From NCBI GenBank assembly GCA_949298505.1, contig CASFWW010000020.1:23555-87554 (forward strand): 64,000 nt of DNA. Direction: 5' to 3'. The position numbers were made by a program, and so were the translations under genes. Shown piece after piece: positions 41,675 to 50,444 of this stretch. Source of the stretch: Ornithoclostridium sp949298505. Lineage in GTDB: Bacteria; Bacillota; Clostridia; Christensenellales; UBA3700. Within the stretch, counting starts at the first letter, position 1. Every line of letters begins with the position of its first letter. The notes under the pieces are model-generated. The model saw only the letters and a program-made list of their open reading frames with translations, did no database searches and was not told the DNA's origin.

Positions 41675-42196
41675 ATGCAGAACATGATCATCGCCTTCAG
41701 AGAGGTCGCGCCGGACGAGATTCCCTCTTTCGTAAAAGATCTCCAGTCAGCGTTTTCCGTCGCCGTCATCGAGAATTTCGGAAGCGACGAAATCGTTCCT
41801 CCGGACGAAGATATCCTGTCGTCTGTCCGCGCAGAGGACGCGGAGACATATCATATCGTCGCAGACGGAAAGATTGCGGGCGGCGTCGTGCTCAGGATAG
41901 ACAACGAAACGAACGTGAATTACCTGGATCTGTTTTTCATCCGCACGGACTGCCATGACAAAGGCATCGGGCTTGCCGCCTGGAAAGCTATAGAAAAAAG
42001 ATATTCTTCCACAGTGAAATGGCGGACAATAACGCCTTATTTCGAGCAGAGGAACATACATTTTTACGTGAACAAATGCGGCTTTAAAATAATCGAATTT
42101 TTCAATTCGCGCCACAAAGATCCCGATATGCCGGCTTCGCAGACCGGAGATCCGGCGCAGGAGACATACTTCCTTTTCGAAAAAGAAATGAAATAA
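41675..42196 (+). CDS. GNAT-family N-acetyltransferase
   Basis: 173 residues with ACAGGAGAA upstream. Core acetyl-CoA fold: IAGGVVLRIDNETNVNYLDLFFI (strands 2-4), then CHDKGIGLAAWKAIE (the Q/RxxGxG/A-type pyrophosphate loop, here HDKGIG) and FYVNKCGFKIIEFF near the end. The substrate is unknown. Its terminator has been interrupted by the insertion sequence that follows. Confidence 0.82.
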   Translation: MQNMIIAFREVAPDEIPSFVKDLQSAFSVAVIENFGSDEIVPPDEDILSSVRAEDAETYHIVADGKIAGGVVLRIDNETNVNYLDLFFIRTDCHDKGIGLAAWKAIEKRYSSTVKWRTITPYFEQRNIHFYVNKCGFKIIEFFNSRHKDPDMPASQTGDPAQETYFLFEKEMK

Positions 42197-42258
42197 AGAA
42201 AGACGGAAACCGTTGATGTGCACCCCAAAAGTTAGACACTTTTGGAGGTGCATATTTT

Positions 42259-42663
42259 ATGGCAAAAAAAGGGCAAAAGCAAAAGAAGTATAGCGCAGAG
42301 TTCAAGATATCTGTTATACTGGATATGTTGAACAACAATTTAGGATACGGAGAGACAGTACGTAAGTACTGGAACACTCAATGCAGGGCGGAAGAATCGC
42401 ATTATCGTACAAGGCTTAAATTGTGGGAACGTATATACTTAGAAGAATGAGAAGCCGGATTAATGACAGAAAGAAGAGGACGAAAGGGAGCCGGGAGACC
42501 GAGAAAACGGACGTTGGATAAAGCGGTAGAAGAAGATCTTATTGCGGAAAACCAGAGGCTGAAAGAAGAATTGGAATATGCGCAAATAGAGATAGAATAC
42601 TTAAAAAAATTAGATGCCTTAGTTCGAGCGGAAGAGCGAAAGAACGGCAAAAAGCGGAAATAG
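42259..42663 (+). pseudogene. IS150-type orfA, interrupted by a stop codon
   Basis: The frame reads as one helix-turn-helix/leucine-zipper OrfA of 134 codons except for TGA at 42448-42450, between LWERIYLEE and EAGLMTERRGRKGAGRP. A GGA Gly codon at this place would restore the expected sequence, so a single G-to-T change is the simple explanation. The second half (from 42463) has its own ATG but no strong ribosome binding site. The 3' part contains the coiled-coil VEEDLIAENQRLKEELEYAQ and the frameshift site. Confidence 0.8.
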
Positions 42664-43472
42664 TATCTGAGCTAAGGCAAAAATATCCGCTAAACAAAAT
42701 ACTGAGAGTTTGCAAAACGGCAAGGAGCACGTATTATTACTTTTACAAACGGAGAGGAAAAGACAAATACGAAGCTGAAAAGCAAGATATAGCCGAGATA
42801 TTCAGAGAAAACAAAGGCAGATACGGATACAGGCGAATAGGAATAGCAATGCGGCAAAAGGGGTATGAAATAAACCACAAAACCGTATTAAAGCTAATGA
42901 AAAGTCTGAATCTCAAAGGAAAACAGCGGAAAAACAAGTATAAATCTTACAAGGGCGAAGTAGGTAAAGTTGCAGCAAATATTCTTGCAAGAGACTTTAA
43001 TTGCGAAAGACCGTATGAAAAGCTGACGACAGACATAACGGAATTCAACGTATGCGAAGAAAAGCTGTATCTGTCTCCCATAATGGATCTGTACAACAGA
43101 GAAATACTCTGTTATGAAATATCCGATAGTCCGAACTTCAGACAGACAAGAGAAATGCTTGCAAAATTAGATAAAGTACTGCCTGAAAACGCAAGACCTA
43201 TACTCCACTCAGACCAAGGGTGGCAATACCAGATGAAAGAATACCAAAGAATACTTGCAAAACGCAATATAAAGCAAAGTATGTCAAGGAAGGGAAACTG
43301 CCTGGACAACAGTCCTATGGAGAACTTTTTCGGCAGACTTAAAACAGAAATGTACTACGGCGAAAAATTTGAGACAGTGGACGAATTCGTCCACTGTCTG
43401 GAAGAGTATATTCATTACTACAACAATACAAGAATATCTCTCAAATTAAAAGGAATGAGTCCTGTACAATAA
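42603..43472 (+). CDS. IS150-type transposase catalytic subunit, expressed by -1 frameshift
   Basis: The open frame begins before any ATG, at the A7 run 42603-42609, where a -1 slip from the orfA frame would join them; the first in-frame ATG is at 42849. Coding from the slip gives about 289 residues. Contains the HTH_21-like segment (NKGRYGYRRIGIAMRQKGYE), then the integrase core with DDE residues in TTDITEF, SPIMDLYNREI and NSPMENFFGRLKTE. The catalytic part looks intact. Confidence 0.88.
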   Translation, partial: KKIRCLSSSGRAKERQKAEIVSELRQKYPLNKILRVCKTARSTYYYFYKRRGKDKYEAEKQDIAEIFRENKGRYGYRRIGIAMRQKGYEINHKTVLKLMKSLNLKGKQRKNKYKSYKGEVGKVAANILARDFNCERPYEKLTTDITEFNVCEEKLYLSPIMDLYNREILCYEISDSPNFRQTREMLAKLDKVLPENARPILHSDQGWQYQMKEYQRILAKRNIKQSMSRKGNCLDNSPMENFFGRLKTEMYYGEKFETVDEFVHCLEEYIHYYNNTRISLKLKGMSPVQ

Positions 43473-43647
43473 AGAACTCACTCAACTACAATTTAATTAA
43501 TTTTTTGTCCAACTTTTGGGGTTCACCTCACGTCGCTGAAGCGGCGGTTTTTCCGTTTTTACGCGCGAAAACGCCCGTCCGCTCTGCCGTACCGCTAAGC
43601 AGGCGCTCTCCTTTCACCGCTTTCCGTCTGCCGGCATAAAATGAACC

Positions 43648-44709
43648 ATGGCGACTTTAAGCGTTACAATGATAGTCAAAAACGAAGAGGACGTGCTCGC
43701 CCGCGCGCTGACGTGCGCGAAAAAATTCGCGGACGAGATAATCGTCGCGGACACGGGAAGCACGGACAAAACCGCAAGCATAGCCGCGTCCTTCGGCGCA
43801 AAGGTTTACCCTTTCGAATGGAAAGACGACTTCTCGGCAGCGCGCAACTTCGCTTTTGAAAAAGCGACCTGCGACTACGTGATGTGGCTGGACGCGGACG
43901 ACGTGACAGACGACGACAACTGCGACAGGATCCTCGCGCTGAAATCCGTGCTTGACAACGCGGATATATGGTATATGAAATACGCTACCGCTTTCGATAA
44001 AGACGGAAAACCCACTTTCGAGTACTGGCGGGAAAGAGTTTTCCGCCGCTCCTTAGGAGCGTGCTGGACAGACCCCGTACACGAAGTCTTTTACGCCGCG
44101 GGCACGCGGGAATTTTCTTCCGTTACGGTAAGACACGAAAAACTGCACGCTTCCCCGAGGCGAAGAAACCTCGATATCTATCTTAAACTCATTTCGTCGG
44201 GGGCAACGCTTTCGCCCAGGCAGAAATTCTATTTTGCGAACGAACTGTATTCCAACGATCTGCTCCCCCTTGCCGTATCCGCCTATTACGACTTTCTGTC
44301 GTCTGACGGAATGACTGAAAACAAGGTTCAGGCGGCTATCAACCTATCGCGTATACGTGCGGCGCAAGGCGATTTGAACGCCGCTCTTTCAGACCTTGTA
44401 CGCGCACTCTCTTTCGGAGAGCCCTCAGCGGAACTCTGCGTAGCTCTCGGCAATGTATATTATGCTTTAACAAACACGGACGCAGCAATTTTCTGGTATA
44501 AGGCGGCTCTCCGTCCTCTTTCCGACAACACGCTTGCTTTCGTGGATATATACTGTTACAACTACTACCCGCTCATTCAGCTGGGACTTTGTTATTATAA
44601 AAAAGGAGATATCGCCGCCGCTGCCGACTGCACCCGCCGCGCGCTCGACTATAAAAAAGAAGACGAGACCGCTTTGAACAATCTCGCCTTTTTCGAAAGT
44701 CTGCGGTGA
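43648..44709 (+). CDS. family 2 glycosyltransferase with tetratricopeptide-like C-terminus
   Basis: 353 residues. N-terminal GT-A domain (about 1-210): LSVTMIVKNEEDVLARAL, IIVADTGSTDKTA and the metal-binding WLDADDV. The enzyme transfers a sugar from a nucleotide sugar, probably in envelope polysaccharide or glycoprotein synthesis. The C-terminal half is helical with TPR-like repeats (ALGNVYYALTNTDAAIFWYKAAL). The start has no visible Shine-Dalgarno sequence. It lies 117 bases downstream of the IS, so its original promoter context may have changed. Confidence 0.88.
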   Translation: MATLSVTMIVKNEEDVLARALTCAKKFADEIIVADTGSTDKTASIAASFGAKVYPFEWKDDFSAARNFAFEKATCDYVMWLDADDVTDDDNCDRILALKSVLDNADIWYMKYATAFDKDGKPTFEYWRERVFRRSLGACWTDPVHEVFYAAGTREFSSVTVRHEKLHASPRRRNLDIYLKLISSGATLSPRQKFYFANELYSNDLLPLAVSAYYDFLSSDGMTENKVQAAINLSRIRAAQGDLNAALSDLVRALSFGEPSAELCVALGNVYYALTNTDAAIFWYKAALRPLSDNTLAFVDIYCYNYYPLIQLGLCYYKKGDIAAAADCTRRALDYKKEDETALNNLAFFESLR

Positions 44710-44765
44710 TTATCTGCCTGCGTTCAGGCGGTCATCTCCGCTATGAACTCAACTCTTTAAAACGG

Positions 44766-45215
44766 TCACTCCACAGGCGCCTTGAAATAAAATGCCCTTC
44801 CCTCAAAAGAGATTATAAGCGTATATTCGGCACTGCCGTCCGCATAAGTAGTCTTGCCTACGCTCGCGTTGCCCTTTATCCCGTTTTCGTCGGCTATATC
44901 ATAGATGGTCGACTCTCCCGGTACAGCCTTTTCTAAGGTATAGGTGAAAATCATCTCGTTTTCTCCGTCCGTTGCGATAAGCTTGCCGTTTCCTGCTTTC
45001 GCGGTCATCTCCATAATTTTCGCATCGGGAAAACCTTCCGCAAATTCTTCAGAGCAGAAGATGACCTCTCCCGTCTCAGACGACTGCGCGAACTTGAACT
45101 GCCAGTCGTGATTCTCTACTACGTATTCTTCAGTCTGACAAGCGGTAAGACTGGCGGCAACCGACATAACAACCGCCAACATTATAACGGCAACGGTAAT
45201 TTTGTATTTCTTCAT
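44766..45215 (-). CDS. small lipoprotein, unknown function
   Basis: 149 residues, TAAGGAGAA before ATG. Signal peptide with lipobox LTAC. The mature part is acidic with beta strands (EMIFTYTLEKAVPG, AEYTLIISFEGRAFYFKA). No family recognised. A small HTH-like gene lies 39 bases upstream in the same direction. Confidence 0.75.
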   Translation of the reverse strand: MKKYKITVAVIMLAVVMSVAASLTACQTEEYVVENHDWQFKFAQSSETGEVIFCSEEFAEGFPDAKIMEMTAKAGNGKLIATDGENEMIFTYTLEKAVPGESTIYDIADENGIKGNASVGKTTYADGSAEYTLIISFEGRAFYFKAPVE

Positions 45216-45254
45216 TTTATATTCTCCTTAAACGTTTTTGTTATATATGCTAAA

Positions 45255-45458
45255 TTAAAACATTATATCGGATTTGATTTCGACATACTTAGACAAGTTC
45301 ACGCCTTTGTTCAACTCAGTGACATAAGACTTTTTTAAACCTGCGTACTTAATAATATCTGCGATCCTTACTTTTTTGTCGCGAATAATTTCACCGTATT
45401 TTATCCCGAAAACATGTATCATCAATGCTTTTTCCTTTGAGTAAGTGTTTTCATACAT
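45255..45458 (-). CDS. possible small HTH regulator
   Basis: 67 residues. KYGEIIRDKKVRIADIIKYA followed by GLKKSYVTELNKGVNLSKYV looks like helices 1-4 of an XRE-type domain, shortened at the C-terminus. The true start may be Met 13. No clear ribosome binding site. It could form an operon with the lipoprotein downstream. Uncertain call. Confidence 0.4.
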   Translation of the reverse strand: MYENTYSKEKALMIHVFGIKYGEIIRDKKVRIADIIKYAGLKKSYVTELNKGVNLSKYVEIKSDIMF

Positions 45459-45548
45459 ATTTTTAAAACAGCCGCCAATTCATTAACAGAATAATCCATA
45501 AACATTTCCTCCCACACGAAATATTATACCACTGTTTAATATCTTTTG

Positions 45549-46325
45549 TCACGACCCCGTCGACTTGTATCGGCTCAGACCGAACGCGAAAAACGCGTAA
45601 CAAGGCAACAGGAATACCAGCCCGATAAGAGGCAAGAACGCATACCATAAATCGTCCGTGCGCCCGACGAGATACAAAAACGGATAATACTGGAAAAGCG
45701 CTATCGGGATAACGTAGGTGAAAAAGCGGAGTATCCCCTTGCCGTATATCGACAGCGGATATTTGCCGAACTCGCGCGTGCCGTCCGTAAACACATTCAT
45801 GAACTCCAGCCCCTCCACGGTAAAGAAGCTGATCCCGGCGTACAGTACGAAAAGCGCGGTATACACGCAGAACCCGCCGGCGATCATGAAGATCAGAGTC
45901 ATGACCTTGTCGAAAGTCCAGACGACTCCCGACGTCGGGATCGCGTACGCCAGAGTTATCACCGCCTGCAAAAATCTGCCTATGCGCGAAAACTCTATCG
46001 TAGAGGTAAGCACCTGGAAGATAACGCTCCTGGGGCGTACGAGTATCCTGTCCAGAGTGCCGCTCTTTATCAGCTTTGGGAAGGTGTCGAAGCCTCTGAC
46101 AAAACATTCCGCGAGCGAAAACGCGAGAAGCACCGCCGCAAAGCAGATCAGCGCTTCGGAAAAGGAGTAGCCGTCCACCTGATTGAAGCGGTCGAACATG
46201 AAATACACCCCGAAGAACGCCGAAAACGAAACGAGGAACTGCCCCAGTATCGTCATGAAAAACGAAGTTTTATACTGCATCTGCGATTTCAGAAGGATGG
46301 CGACGTATTTGAAGTAAAGTTTCAT
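45549..46325 (-). CDS. ABC-2 type exporter permease (COG3694-like)
   Basis: 258 residues, six hydrophobic segments. Start KLYFKYVAILLKSQMQYKTSFFMTILGQ and the central LIKSGTLDRILVRPRSVIFQVL are typical of the second permease in the COG4586-4587-3694 exporter set. One base separates it from the first permease gene. The cargo is unknown. Confidence 0.88.
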   Translation of the reverse strand: MKLYFKYVAILLKSQMQYKTSFFMTILGQFLVSFSAFFGVYFMFDRFNQVDGYSFSEALICFAAVLLAFSLAECFVRGFDTFPKLIKSGTLDRILVRPRSVIFQVLTSTIEFSRIGRFLQAVITLAYAIPTSGVVWTFDKVMTLIFMIAGGFCVYTALFVLYAGISFFTVEGLEFMNVFTDGTREFGKYPLSIYGKGILRFFTYVIPIALFQYYPFLYLVGRTDDLWYAFLPLIGLVFLLPCYAFFAFGLSRYKSTGS

Positions 46326-46326
46326 A

Positions 46327-47130
46327 TCAGCCTCCCTGCACCACCACGCGCCTGAGCGCGCGCTTTATCCACAGCCTGCCCGCCGCGAACGTGACGACAA
46401 GCCAGACCGCCTGCACCGCGACCGCGATCAGTGCGTCCTTTCCCGAAACGTATCCGACGTAGATCAGAAAAGGCGTGCTCTGCATCGAAGCGAAAGGAAG
46501 CAGATTGAACACGGTCTGCACCCCGTCCGGAAAAAACGGCAGCGGTATCACAGCTCCAGAAAAGAATTCGATCAGCGAGACCGCCAGCACTTTTATCCCC
46601 GCCGACGACAGCGTATAGAACGCCGAAATGTAGATCAGCATGGAAATGGACACGATCAGCAGAAAACCCAGCGTCAGCGAAAGCAGGAACAACAGCGCCG
46701 CCGGTACGCCCGCCGGCAAGGATATGTTGTACGGCGCAGGCAAAAACGCGCCGACTATAAAAATCGGCAAGCATCTCAACAGCGCGCCCGACAACCTCAT
46801 TGCGGAGTTTTTTGCGAACCACATGTTGTAAAGATCGCACGGACGGCACAGCTCGTACGCTATGTTCCCGGACGTGATGTTGTCGAATATCTCGCTGTCA
46901 AAAAGCCACGGCATGAACATCGCAAGAAGCGCCTGCTGAAGCCACAGATAGGTCGTCAGCTGAGAAAACTCCATCGGAAAATTTTCGGGCGCGCTGTCGT
47001 AAAACGCCTTGTACATCAGTATCGACATGAACCCCCACGCGAACTGAGTGGCCACGCCCGCCCATGCCGCCGCACGGTACTGAAGCCCCGCGACAAACCT
47101 GATTCTGAAAAAAGAAAGGTATTTTCTCAT
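46327..47130 (-). CDS. ABC-2 type exporter permease (COG4587-like)
   Basis: 267 residues, six hydrophobic segments. FRIRFVAGLQYRAAAWAGVATQFAWGF at the start and ITSGNIAYELCRPCDLYNMWFAKN in the middle fit the first permease of this exporter type. The ATG overlaps the ATPase stop (ATGA). Confidence 0.88.
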   Translation of the reverse strand: MRKYLSFFRIRFVAGLQYRAAAWAGVATQFAWGFMSILMYKAFYDSAPENFPMEFSQLTTYLWLQQALLAMFMPWLFDSEIFDNITSGNIAYELCRPCDLYNMWFAKNSAMRLSGALLRCLPIFIVGAFLPAPYNISLPAGVPAALLFLLSLTLGFLLIVSISMLIYISAFYTLSSAGIKVLAVSLIEFFSGAVIPLPFFPDGVQTVFNLLPFASMQSTPFLIYVGYVSGKDALIAVAVQAVWLVVTFAAGRLWIKRALRRVVVQGG

Positions 47131-48101
47131 ATACCGAATTCCTTGTAAAGCGAAACCACCGTTTCGTCCACAGTCGTGCCCTTGACGGAAATGTCCTTGA
47201 CTTCGACCGCACCCGATATCGTCGAGATCGCCTCTGCAACGCTGATTTCCGCGGCGTCTATCACCACCTCTGCATGCCCGCCGATGTCCTTTGTCACCGT
47301 CATTCTCTCAAGCGGCGGCAGTTTTTCGCCGTTATAAGCGACCGTCAGAGTCTTTTTCGTGCCGTTTCTCGTCTTCAGCTCTTCAAGCGAGCCGTCCAGA
47401 AGTATACGCCCTTTGCCGATCAGGATTATTCTCTCCGTCAGCGCCTCTATGTCCTGCATGTCGTGCGTCGTGAGAATGACCGTCGTCTTTTTTTCTCTGT
47501 TGACCGTCTTTATGAAATCGCGCACCGCGATCTTGGAAACCGCGTCAAGCCCGATCGTCGGCTCGTCAAGGAAAAGTATCTTCGGACTGTGCAGAAGCGA
47601 CGCGGCGATCTCGCACCTCATTCTCTGCCCGAGCGAAAGCTGCCTCGCCGGCGTTCTGACGATCTCGCCTATCCTGAGAAGTTCGGTCAGCTCCCCGAGA
47701 GTTTTCTTGTACTGCGCGTCCGGCACTTTGTATATCTCTTTCAGCAGTTCAAAACTGTCGACGACCGGCACGTCCCACCACAGCTGGGATCTCTGCCCGA
47801 ACACTACGCCGATCTCGCGCACGTGCTCCTTTCTGTCCTTCCACGGCACGCGCCCGTTGATCACGCACTCTCCGCTGTCGGGAGCCATGATGCCGCTCAT
47901 GATCTTGACAGTGCTGCTCTTTCCCGCGCCGTTGGGTCCGATGTAGCCGACCATCTCGCCGTCCCCTATCGTGAAGGTCACGTCGTTCAGCGCGTGTACG
48001 TACTCGTATTCTTTTTTGAAAAGCGCCTTCAACGCCTCTTTGAAACCTGCGTTTCGCTTGGCGACTCTGAACGTCTTGCTCACGTTTTTAAGTTCTATCA
48101 C
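47127..48101 (-). CDS. ABC exporter ATP-binding protein (COG4586-like)
   Basis: 324 residues. Walker A GPNGAGKSS, Q-loop region VFGQRSQLWWDVP (an insertion typical of COG4586), signature LSLGQRMRCEIA and Walker B ILFLDEPTIGLD, followed by a ~80-residue C-terminal accessory domain. It energises the two permeases downstream. GTG start with AAGGAGG upstream. Members are found next to export of polysaccharides, peptides or drugs; none is indicated here. Confidence 0.93.
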   Translation of the reverse strand: MIELKNVSKTFRVAKRNAGFKEALKALFKKEYEYVHALNDVTFTIGDGEMVGYIGPNGAGKSSTVKIMSGIMAPDSGECVINGRVPWKDRKEHVREIGVVFGQRSQLWWDVPVVDSFELLKEIYKVPDAQYKKTLGELTELLRIGEIVRTPARQLSLGQRMRCEIAASLLHSPKILFLDEPTIGLDAVSKIAVRDFIKTVNREKKTTVILTTHDMQDIEALTERIILIGKGRILLDGSLEELKTRNGTKKTLTVAYNGEKLPPLERMTVTKDIGGHAEVVIDAAEISVAEAISTISGAVEVKDISVKGTTVDETVVSLYKEFGI

Positions 48102-48798
48102 GACTTTCCTCCTTCTGCCGGCATACGGGCATTTGAATTTTCAGACTTCGCTTTCCCTGATCCCGTGGCACCCTTCCGGCGGAATCTCCTCTCACGCGCG
48201 CGCGAGTTATGTGCGCCGCATTCCTTTTTCTCTGCGGTCCTATTCCCCACGCCCGAAAGCGATAAACAACGAAATGATTATATCACACCCTTTGCCAAAT
48301 GTAAAGATAACTGACAATTATTTTTTGCATATTTACGGCATGATTTATCTTTACCTTGCCGATCATACGGACTCCGATTGCAAAAAGCAGAAGCAAAGTA
48401 ACCTTTGCAAAAGCCAAATGCGAGCGTAGCGAGTAAGACCGATAAAAGTTGGTAGTGAGTGAGAGCCGTCGCGAGCGCGTTTACAAACGAGCAGGCGAAA
48501 CGAACGTGACTTTTATCGGAAGCGAAGAAGCAAGGTGTAACGCGAAGATTTTTTTGTAATTTAAAAAATTGCAAAAAAATAGAAGCAAAGTAACCTTTGC
48601 AAAAGCCAAATGCGAGCGTAGCGAGCCGTCGTGAAAAGTTGATAGCGAGTCCGAGCCGTCGCGAGCGCGTTTACAAGCGAGCAGGCAAATCGAGCGTGAC
48701 TTTTATCGGAAGCGAAGAAGCAAGGTGTAACGCGAAGATTTTTTTGTAATTTAAAAAATTGCAAAAAAATAGAAGCAAAGTAACCTTTGCTTCTGAGC
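48102..48798. other. intergenic region occupied mainly by the 191-base repeats
   Basis: The first ~285 bases show nothing beyond the presumed promoter of the ABC operon. The rest is the repeat array downstream of tRNA-Gly. Two minus-strand frames (48278-48574 and 48561-48764) start in the repeats with the same peptide and are artefacts. Confidence 0.7.
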
Positions 48799-48800
48799 TG
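48389..48800 (-). repeat. tandem array of ~191-base repeats with terminator-like heads
   Basis: Units begin AGAAGCAAAGTAACCTTTGC at 48389, 48581 and (partial) 48771, giving periods of 192 and 190. On the tRNA strand each unit ends with GCAAAG-GTTA-CTTTGC and a T-rich tail. Copy 1 also has a long-range inverted repeat CCGATAAAAGT/ACTTTTATCGG. The two full units are about 85-90% alike, with changes clustered 45-75 bases in. Confidence 0.88.
48764..48794 (-). terminator. intrinsic terminator of tRNA-Gly
   Basis: Minus strand AGAAGCAAAG, loop GTTA, CTTTGCTTCT, then ATTTTTTT. It is the truncated third repeat unit; here the stem is extended to 10 pairs. Confidence 0.85.
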
Positions 48801-48872
48801 GAGCAGGTAACGGGAATCGGACCCGCACCCCAGGCTTGGGAAGCCCGTATTCTACCATTGAACTATACCTGC
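48799..48872 (-). tRNA. tRNA-Gly, anticodon CCC, with encoded CCA
   Basis: Acceptor GCAGGTA/TACCTGC, D arm with GTTC...GGTAGAA, anticodon stem CGGGC/GCCTG with loop TTCCCAA (anticodon CCC, codon GGG), and T arm CGGG-TCCGATT-CCCG. The 3' end is T-CCA encoded in the DNA. Confidence 0.95.
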
Positions 48873-49012
48873 ACGATATTCAGCTGTCTATTTGTTAGAT
48901 TAACACAACGGCGGCGCACAGTCAAGGCATGGCGGCAAATTGCGGCGCGAAATTTGTAAAAGGACGGCAAACAGACTTCCCTCTGCTCTCCGGCATGCGG
49001 AAAACGCGTATG

Positions 49013-49041
49013 TTGACAATGCCGCGCGCACGTTATATCAT
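49013..49041 (+). promoter_or_regulatory. promoter of the RimL-like acetyltransferase gene
   Basis: TTGACA, 17 bases, TATCAT. Confidence 0.65.
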
Positions 49042-49099
49042 TATATTATCGGGTCGAAAGAGAATTTTTTGCATACCAAAACATAAAAAAGAGGACAAT

Positions 49100-49651
49100 A
49101 TGAACCACTGCGGCACACAGAGATTGGAAACGGAGCGCCTTGTTTTGCGCAGATTCACTCAAAACGACGCCTCAGCTATGTTTAACAATTGGGCAAGCGA
49201 CGAAGAGGTCACAAAGTTTTTAATGTGGCAACCTCATGCGGATATCGAGGTAAGCAAAAGCGTTTTAAAAGATTGGATAAATCGATATCCCGACGATAAA
49301 TTTTATCAATGGGCGATCGTTCTTAAAGATAACGGCGACGCGCCGATCGGCGGCATATCGGTCGTACATATGGATGAAAAAGTCGCAATGGCGCATATCG
49401 GCTATTGCTTGGGCAAAAAATGGTGGCATAAAGGCATTATGAGCGAAGCGCTCAAAGCGGTGATGGATCTTCTGTTTGACGTCGCAGGCTTTAACAGGAT
49501 AGAATCGCGCCACGATCCGAACAACCCGAACTCAGGCAAGGTAATGCAAAAATGCGGCATGAAATACGAAGGAACTCTGCGACGCTCCGATTGGAACAAT
49601 CAGGGCATTTGCGACGCAAGCTATTATGCATTGCTAAGGTCAGAGCGCTGA
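49100..49651 (+). CDS. GNAT acetyltransferase, RimJ/RimL-like
   Basis: 183 residues from ATG 49100, which has AAAGAGG upstream; the frame is open 57 codons further without support. N-terminal LETERLVLRRFTQNDASAMF is the classic start of the ribosomal-protein/amine acetyltransferase group. IGYCLGKKWWHKGIMSEALKAVMDLLF is the acetyl-CoA loop and NPNSGKVMQKCGMKYEGTLR the C-terminal motif. The target is unknown. Confidence 0.9.
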   Translation: MNHCGTQRLETERLVLRRFTQNDASAMFNNWASDEEVTKFLMWQPHADIEVSKSVLKDWINRYPDDKFYQWAIVLKDNGDAPIGGISVVHMDEKVAMAHIGYCLGKKWWHKGIMSEALKAVMDLLFDVAGFNRIESRHDPNNPNSGKVMQKCGMKYEGTLRRSDWNNQGICDASYYALLRSER

Positions 49652-49748
49652 GCGTCGCGTCGTCTTCTGCTGAAAATACGGCGCGCCAAACAACTTCCCC
49701 CGCTTCTCACGCAAATGAACAAAGTTAAAAACGAAAACAGGATAAATT

Positions 49749-50321
49749 ATGCTACCCGTGACGATTAAACGCATATTTAAAAAGGATTACGAAGGCAGGA
49801 TCCTGCCGATAAAATACACGACGGATTATTATTACGACGTATCCCTGACCCGCGTCGATGACGGCTGGAAAGCGGATTTTTCTGTCGCCCGCTTCCCGTC
49901 TCCCGTTACCCACACCCCGGAAGAATACGATTACCCCGACAAGCTGTTCCAAAAGCATTGGAAAGGTGCGTACGCATACGGCGCATTTGACGGAGACGCG
50001 TTCGTCGGAGCGATAGAACTTTATCCCGAAAAGTGGGCAAACAGAATAAGAGTGACCGAACTGTGGGTGGACGAAAACTACCGCAAAAGAGGTATCGGCA
50101 AAAGACTTATGGACATAGCCAAAGCGCAGGCGAAAAAGCGGGGCGCGCGTATGCTGATACTCGAAACTCAGTCCTGCAATTTCAACGCGATAGGATTTTA
50201 CCTGCACGAAGGATTCGACCTCGTAGGCTTCCTATCCTGCGACTACTCCGACAGCGACCTCGACCGCAAAGAGGTTCGGCTCGAAATGGGGTGGTTCAAC
50301 CGCGGTCAAAACAAAGCGTGA
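49749..50321 (+). CDS. GNAT acetyltransferase, similar to streptothricin acetyltransferases
   Basis: 190 residues. VDENYRKRGIGKRLMDIAKA is the acetyl-CoA pyrophosphate loop and ARMLILETQSCNFNAIGFYL the following strand-helix; the ETQ-N-A pattern and overall size recall the Sat/streptothricin group. The long acidic-aromatic N-terminal part (1-75) is unusual. Ribosome binding site weak (AACAGGATAA). Resistance is only a possibility. Confidence 0.82.
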   Translation: MLPVTIKRIFKKDYEGRILPIKYTTDYYYDVSLTRVDDGWKADFSVARFPSPVTHTPEEYDYPDKLFQKHWKGAYAYGAFDGDAFVGAIELYPEKWANRIRVTELWVDENYRKRGIGKRLMDIAKAQAKKRGARMLILETQSCNFNAIGFYLHEGFDLVGFLSCDYSDSDLDRKEVRLEMGWFNRGQNKA

Positions 50322-50392
50322 AGCAATGTGGCCATCTGCGCGGTCAGTCGTTATCTTAAAATCAGAGACAGCGCATCGGACAAGCGTGCCGC

Positions 50393-50422
50393 TTGACTTA
50401 TATCTCCCGCAAGGGGTAAAAT
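50393..50422 (+). promoter_or_regulatory. promoter of birA
   Basis: TTGACT, 18 bases, TAAAAT. Confidence 0.55.
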
Positions 50423-50444
50423 ATTAGCGTCAAAGAGGTGAAAA

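Larger units (their letters stand above)
42214..43530 (+). mobile_element. IS3-family (IS150-like) insertion sequence
   Basis: 1317 bases. Terminal inverted repeats of about 26 bases: the left end reads TGATGTGCACCCCAAAAGTT and the right end, complemented, TGAGGTGAACCCCAAAAGTT. The target site CGT is duplicated (42211-42213 and 43531-43533), the 3-base size known for the IS150 group. It carries orfA and orfB with an A7 slippery site between them. Removing the element and one CGT rebuilds a complete intrinsic terminator hairpin for the preceding acetyltransferase gene. orfA has an in-frame stop, so this copy may be unable to move by itself. Confidence 0.93.

Noticed and set aside
42448..42450. 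TGA read as an amino acid (alternative code)
   Set aside because: Several genes here, such as metF, spoVT and the permeases, end at TGA in the expected place, so TGA is a stop.
48278..48764. Two near-identical small proteins in the 191-base repeats
   Set aside because: The repeat contains terminators and a shared fortuitous frame; no ribosome binding site precedes them.
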